NCBI GenBank assembly: GCA_900763175.1
Contig: CAAFJI010000254.1
Location: forward strand, 1 to 7,625
Length of the DNA: 7,625 nucleotides
Source: Lachnospiraceae bacterium
GTDB lineage: Bacteria; Bacillota; Clostridia; Lachnospirales; Lachnospiraceae
Direction: 5' to 3'
Shown here: positions 5,522 to 7,625 of the stretch, piece by piece
Layout: each line of letters begins with the position of its first letter
Numbering within the stretch: the stretch's first letter is position 1
Notes under the pieces: generated by a model
What the model saw: only the letters and a program-made list of their open reading frames with translations
The model's database searches: none
What the model was told of the DNA's origin: nothing
Position numbers and translations under genes: made by a program

Positions 5522-7420
5522 CTATCTCTCCTCCTTTCCGGCTGCATCCCTGATTTCTATTCTCCTGTCTGTTTCCAAGCTTATATCCGACCCGCAGCTG
5601 CCAAAAATGGAGGTTTTCTCATCCTCTGGCTCACTATCAGAACGAGAAGCTTTCCTGTCCGCTGTCTCACCACCCGGAAGAGAAGCCTTCTCCTCCGTCT
5701 CCTCATTCATCTGGGAAGCATAAATCTCCTGATAGATTGGATCCTTTTCCAGAAGTTCCTCATGAGTTCCGGTACAATGAACCTTACCATCCTCCATGAT
5801 CACAATCTGGTCCGTATTCCTCACAGAAGTGATTCTCTGGGCAATGATGATCTTCGTCACATCTTTTCGTCTGCCAAGGGCTTCCCGGATCTTCTTCTCT
5901 GTAGCCGTATCCACCGCACTGGTGGAATCGTCAAATATGAGAATCTTAGAATTGCCGATCAGTGCCCTTGCAATACAAAGCCTCTGCTTCTGACCGCCGG
6001 AAAGATTACCTGCCCCCTGTTCCAGTATGGTATCCAGCCCATCCGGCATCCTGTCCAGAAATTCATCTGCGCAGGCAGCCCTGCAAGCCTCCCAGATTTC
6101 TTCGTCTGTGGCAGAAGGATTTCCCCATTTCAGATTATCCCGGACCGTTCCGGAAAACAGGACATTCTTCTGCAAAATAATCCCCACAGCATCCCGAAGT
6201 GCATGAAGGTCGTATTCCCTTACATCATAGCCTCCAACCTTCACTATCCCTGCCGTAGCGTCATAAAGCCTTGGAATTAACTGAACAAGAGTGGTTTTGG
6301 ACGCTCCGGTACCTCCCAGGATTCCCACAGTCTGTCCTGCCGGAATGTGCAGGGTAACATCAGAAAGAGCATATTCCTTGGCGTTTTTGTGATATTTAAA
6401 GGACACACCCTCAAAATCAATGCTGCCCTCTGCCACTTCCTTTCTCCCATTTTGCGGAGAAGTGAGCACCACCTCCTCATCCAGTACCTGTACGATACGA
6501 TGGGCACTTGCCAGAGAACGGGTAAGAAGCAAAAACACATTGGCGATCATCATCAGAGCGTTCATTACCTGCATCACATAGCTTAAAAATCCGGTAAGGT
6601 CACCCACTGCAAGCTGTGATTTCAGGATCATATTTCCCCCAAACCACATGATCAGCACAATGGCACTGTACATCACTGCCTGAAAAGCCGGCAGGTTCAG
6701 CACTGCATAGTGAAAGGTCTTTTCACTGGAGTCTGTAAGGTCTGAATTTACCTCTGCAAATTTCTCTTCCTCATACTCATCCCGGACAAAAGCCTTCACT
6801 GCACGGATTGCCGTAAGCCCCTCCTGAACCACACGGTTCAGGAGGTCCATAACCTCCTGAAGCTTCGTATACATCGGTGCCACCTTGGTCACAATCCAGA
6901 AAAGCACACCGCCAAGCACTGGAATACACACAAGAAATACAACAGCAAGCTTCGGATTCATCCAAAATGATAACAATATTCCCATAATCAAAAGGGAAGG
7001 TCCTCTTGTAACAGGACGAAAGCCTGCATTTACCATATTCTGCAGCACCGTTACATCCGTTGTCATCCTGGTGATCAAAGAGGAGGTAGGAAAATGATCC
7101 AGATTGGAAAAAGCGTACTGCTGTACTCTTTCGTACTCTGCCTTTCGGATCTCAGCACCCCATCCATACGCCGCCTTCGCTGCAAAATGTGCATACAAAA
7201 GGCCTGTGATCAGCGCCATAAGGGCACAGAAAACCATCTGGAGCCCTTTTCCATAAATATAGTTCAGGTCATGACTGGCTACGCCCACATCAATAAGATC
7301 AGCGATCATAACCGGAATAAACAGCTCGAAACAGGTTTCCAGAAGCACCAGAACCGCCCCGAAAATCATGTCCCGCTTATACGGACCTGCATATTTCAGC
7401 AGCCGCTTCATATCCTTCAT
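5522..7420 (-). CDS. ABC exporter subunit with a degenerate ATP site (TM287-like half of a heterodimer)
   Basis: A 632-residue half-transporter and first gene of the operon. It has six membrane helices within about 18-300, then an ATPase domain (about 330-575). Walker A reads GGTGASKT (369-376), with Ser374 where Gly is usual. Q-loop Gln417 and a normal signature LSGGQ (473-477) follow. Walker B is ILIFDD, with Asp498 replacing the catalytic Glu. The switch His is replaced by Gln528 (IIIAQR). These changes are typical of the non-hydrolysing site of heterodimeric exporters. Its intact signature should complete the active site of the partner encoded directly downstream. After about residue 575 comes a charged tail of roughly 57 residues with many Glu, Asp, Lys and Ser and no recognised domain. 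The last codons of this tail carry the ribosome binding site of the next gene. The ATG at 7420 is preceded by GGGAGA (7436-7431) ten bases upstream. Conclusive function needs both subunits. Confidence 0.92.
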   Translation of the reverse strand: MKDMKRLLKYAGPYKRDMIFGAVLVLLETCFELFIPVMIADLIDVGVASHDLNYIYGKGLQMVFCALMALITGLLYAHFAAKAAYGWGAEIRKAEYERVQQYAFSNLDHFPTSSLITRMTTDVTVLQNMVNAGFRPVTRGPSLLIMGILLSFWMNPKLAVVFLVCIPVLGGVLFWIVTKVAPMYTKLQEVMDLLNRVVQEGLTAIRAVKAFVRDEYEEEKFAEVNSDLTDSSEKTFHYAVLNLPAFQAVMYSAIVLIMWFGGNMILKSQLAVGDLTGFLSYVMQVMNALMMIANVFLLLTRSLASAHRIVQVLDEEVVLTSPQNGRKEVAEGSIDFEGVSFKYHKNAKEYALSDVTLHIPAGQTVGILGGTGASKTTLVQLIPRLYDATAGIVKVGGYDVREYDLHALRDAVGIILQKNVLFSGTVRDNLKWGNPSATDEEIWEACRAACADEFLDRMPDGLDTILEQGAGNLSGGQKQRLCIARALIGNSKILIFDDSTSAVDTATEKKIREALGRRKDVTKIIIAQRITSVRNTDQIVIMEDGKVHCTGTHEELLEKDPIYQEIYASQMNEETEEKASLPGGETADRKASRSDSEPEDEKTSIFGSCGSDISLETDRRIEIRDAAGKEER

Positions 7421-7452
7421 TTCTTACCACTCTCCCAAAATATTTTGTGGTT

Positions 7453-7481
7453 ATTATAATCGTATTTGAAAATTCCGTCAA
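7453..7481 (-). promoter_or_regulatory. Near-consensus vegetative promoter of the ABC exporter operon
   Basis: Read leftward, TTGACG (7481-7476) is followed by 17 bases and a perfect TATAAT (7458-7453). Transcription would begin near 7446, giving a leader of about 25 bases to the ATG at 7420. No clear operator dyad is visible in the leader. The -35 lies within the open frame of the transposase fragment on the opposite strand. Confidence 0.85.
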
Positions 7482-7625
7482 TTCCCATTTCATTCCAACA
7501 GACTCATGGACTATAATAAGCAGAAACTTTTTTCTGGCGGATATCTTTTTCTTCAGTCTATTTACTATGGACTTAAGCTCGATTCTGTCTGCCGAAAAAT
7601 CAAAAGCCGACATAAATTCGAGTAT
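7470..7625 (+). pseudogene. Fragment of an IS1634-type transposase, 5'-truncated and running off the window
   Basis: The + strand frame containing ATG 7506 encodes 52 residues from the codon after an in-frame TGA (7467-7469) to the window end. It includes LFSGGYLFLQSIYYGLKLD followed by SVCRKIKSRHKFEY. This matches my memory of the conserved block about 90-120 residues into IS1634-family transposases, where GGYLFLQ.IYY.L.LD..C..I...KFEYDL recurs. The stop codon and the lack of recognisable transposase sequence further upstream imply that the N-terminal part is missing. A start at 7506 would give a short N-terminus; no good ribosome binding site precedes it. The rest of the gene lies beyond 7625, so its intactness downstream is unknown. 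Confidence 0.7.

Noticed and set aside
3989..6280. Long + strand open frames opposite the ABC genes (for example 3989-5008 and 5345-6280)
   Set aside because: These are antisense shadows: both ABC genes on the - strand have full-length domain structure and motifs, while the opposite frames lack domains and ribosome binding sites.
7377..7613. A 78-residue - strand frame overlapping the ABC start and promoter
   Set aside because: It crosses the near-consensus promoter and the ABC start, and the opposite strand there reads as a transposase fragment.
1..7625. CRISPR arrays, tRNA or rRNA genes
   Set aside because: I saw no regularly spaced direct repeats and recognised no tRNA-like or rRNA sequences.

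Overview
The window looks like chromosomal DNA of a gut-type member of the Clostridia, most likely Lachnospiraceae. This is inferred from strong purine-rich ribosome binding sites, AT-rich intergenic DNA around genes of moderate GC, a secreted bacterial serpin, a TM287/TM288-like heterodimeric ABC exporter pair and a piece of an IS1634-type transposase. No 16S or other phylogenetic marker is present, so the family assignment is a judgement from style.

Layout. Bases 1-143 are very AT-rich and hold a candidate promoter inside an interrupted inverted repeat (72-107). Two rightward genes follow, 13 bases apart: a 134-residue two-helix membrane protein (159-563) and an M56 (BlaR1-like) membrane metalloprotease (577-1842). 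The protease ends in a small Cys/His-rich outer domain instead of a penicillin-binding domain. This pair resembles a blaI-blaR1 operon in layout, but the first gene has no DNA-binding domain. Its cytoplasmic tail does resemble the C-terminal, protease-cleaved region of BlaI/MecI. A strong two-way hairpin terminator (1981-2026) separates this pair from the converging leftward genes.

Leftward half. From right to left: a fragment of an IS1634-type transposase on the + strand (7470-7625), a near-consensus promoter (7453-7481), two directly abutting ABC exporter genes (7420-5522, then 5521-3677), a hairpin right after the second stop codon, a 240-bp MITE-like element with TA ends (3403-3642), and a secreted serpin (3388-2048). 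The ABC subunits are complementary. The first has a degenerate ATP site (Asp for the catalytic Glu, Gln for the switch His, altered Walker A) with a normal LSGGQ. The second has a normal Walker A/B/His with LSQGQ. This is the known asymmetric heterodimer design.

How it may work together. The membrane protein and M56 protease are probably one signalling or proteolysis unit. The ABC pair is one transporter under one promoter. The serpin is exported and probably inhibits an outside serine or cysteine protease. The MITE-like element now sits between the ABC genes and the serpin. Removing it on paper leaves only about 50 bases between them, so the serpin may once have been the last gene of the ABC transcript. 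The points most worth a second look are the BlaI-tail membrane protein paired with an M56 protease, the Cys/His ectodomain with its GC shift, the MITE-like element at the serpin start, and the transposase fragment whose edge coincides with the ABC promoter.
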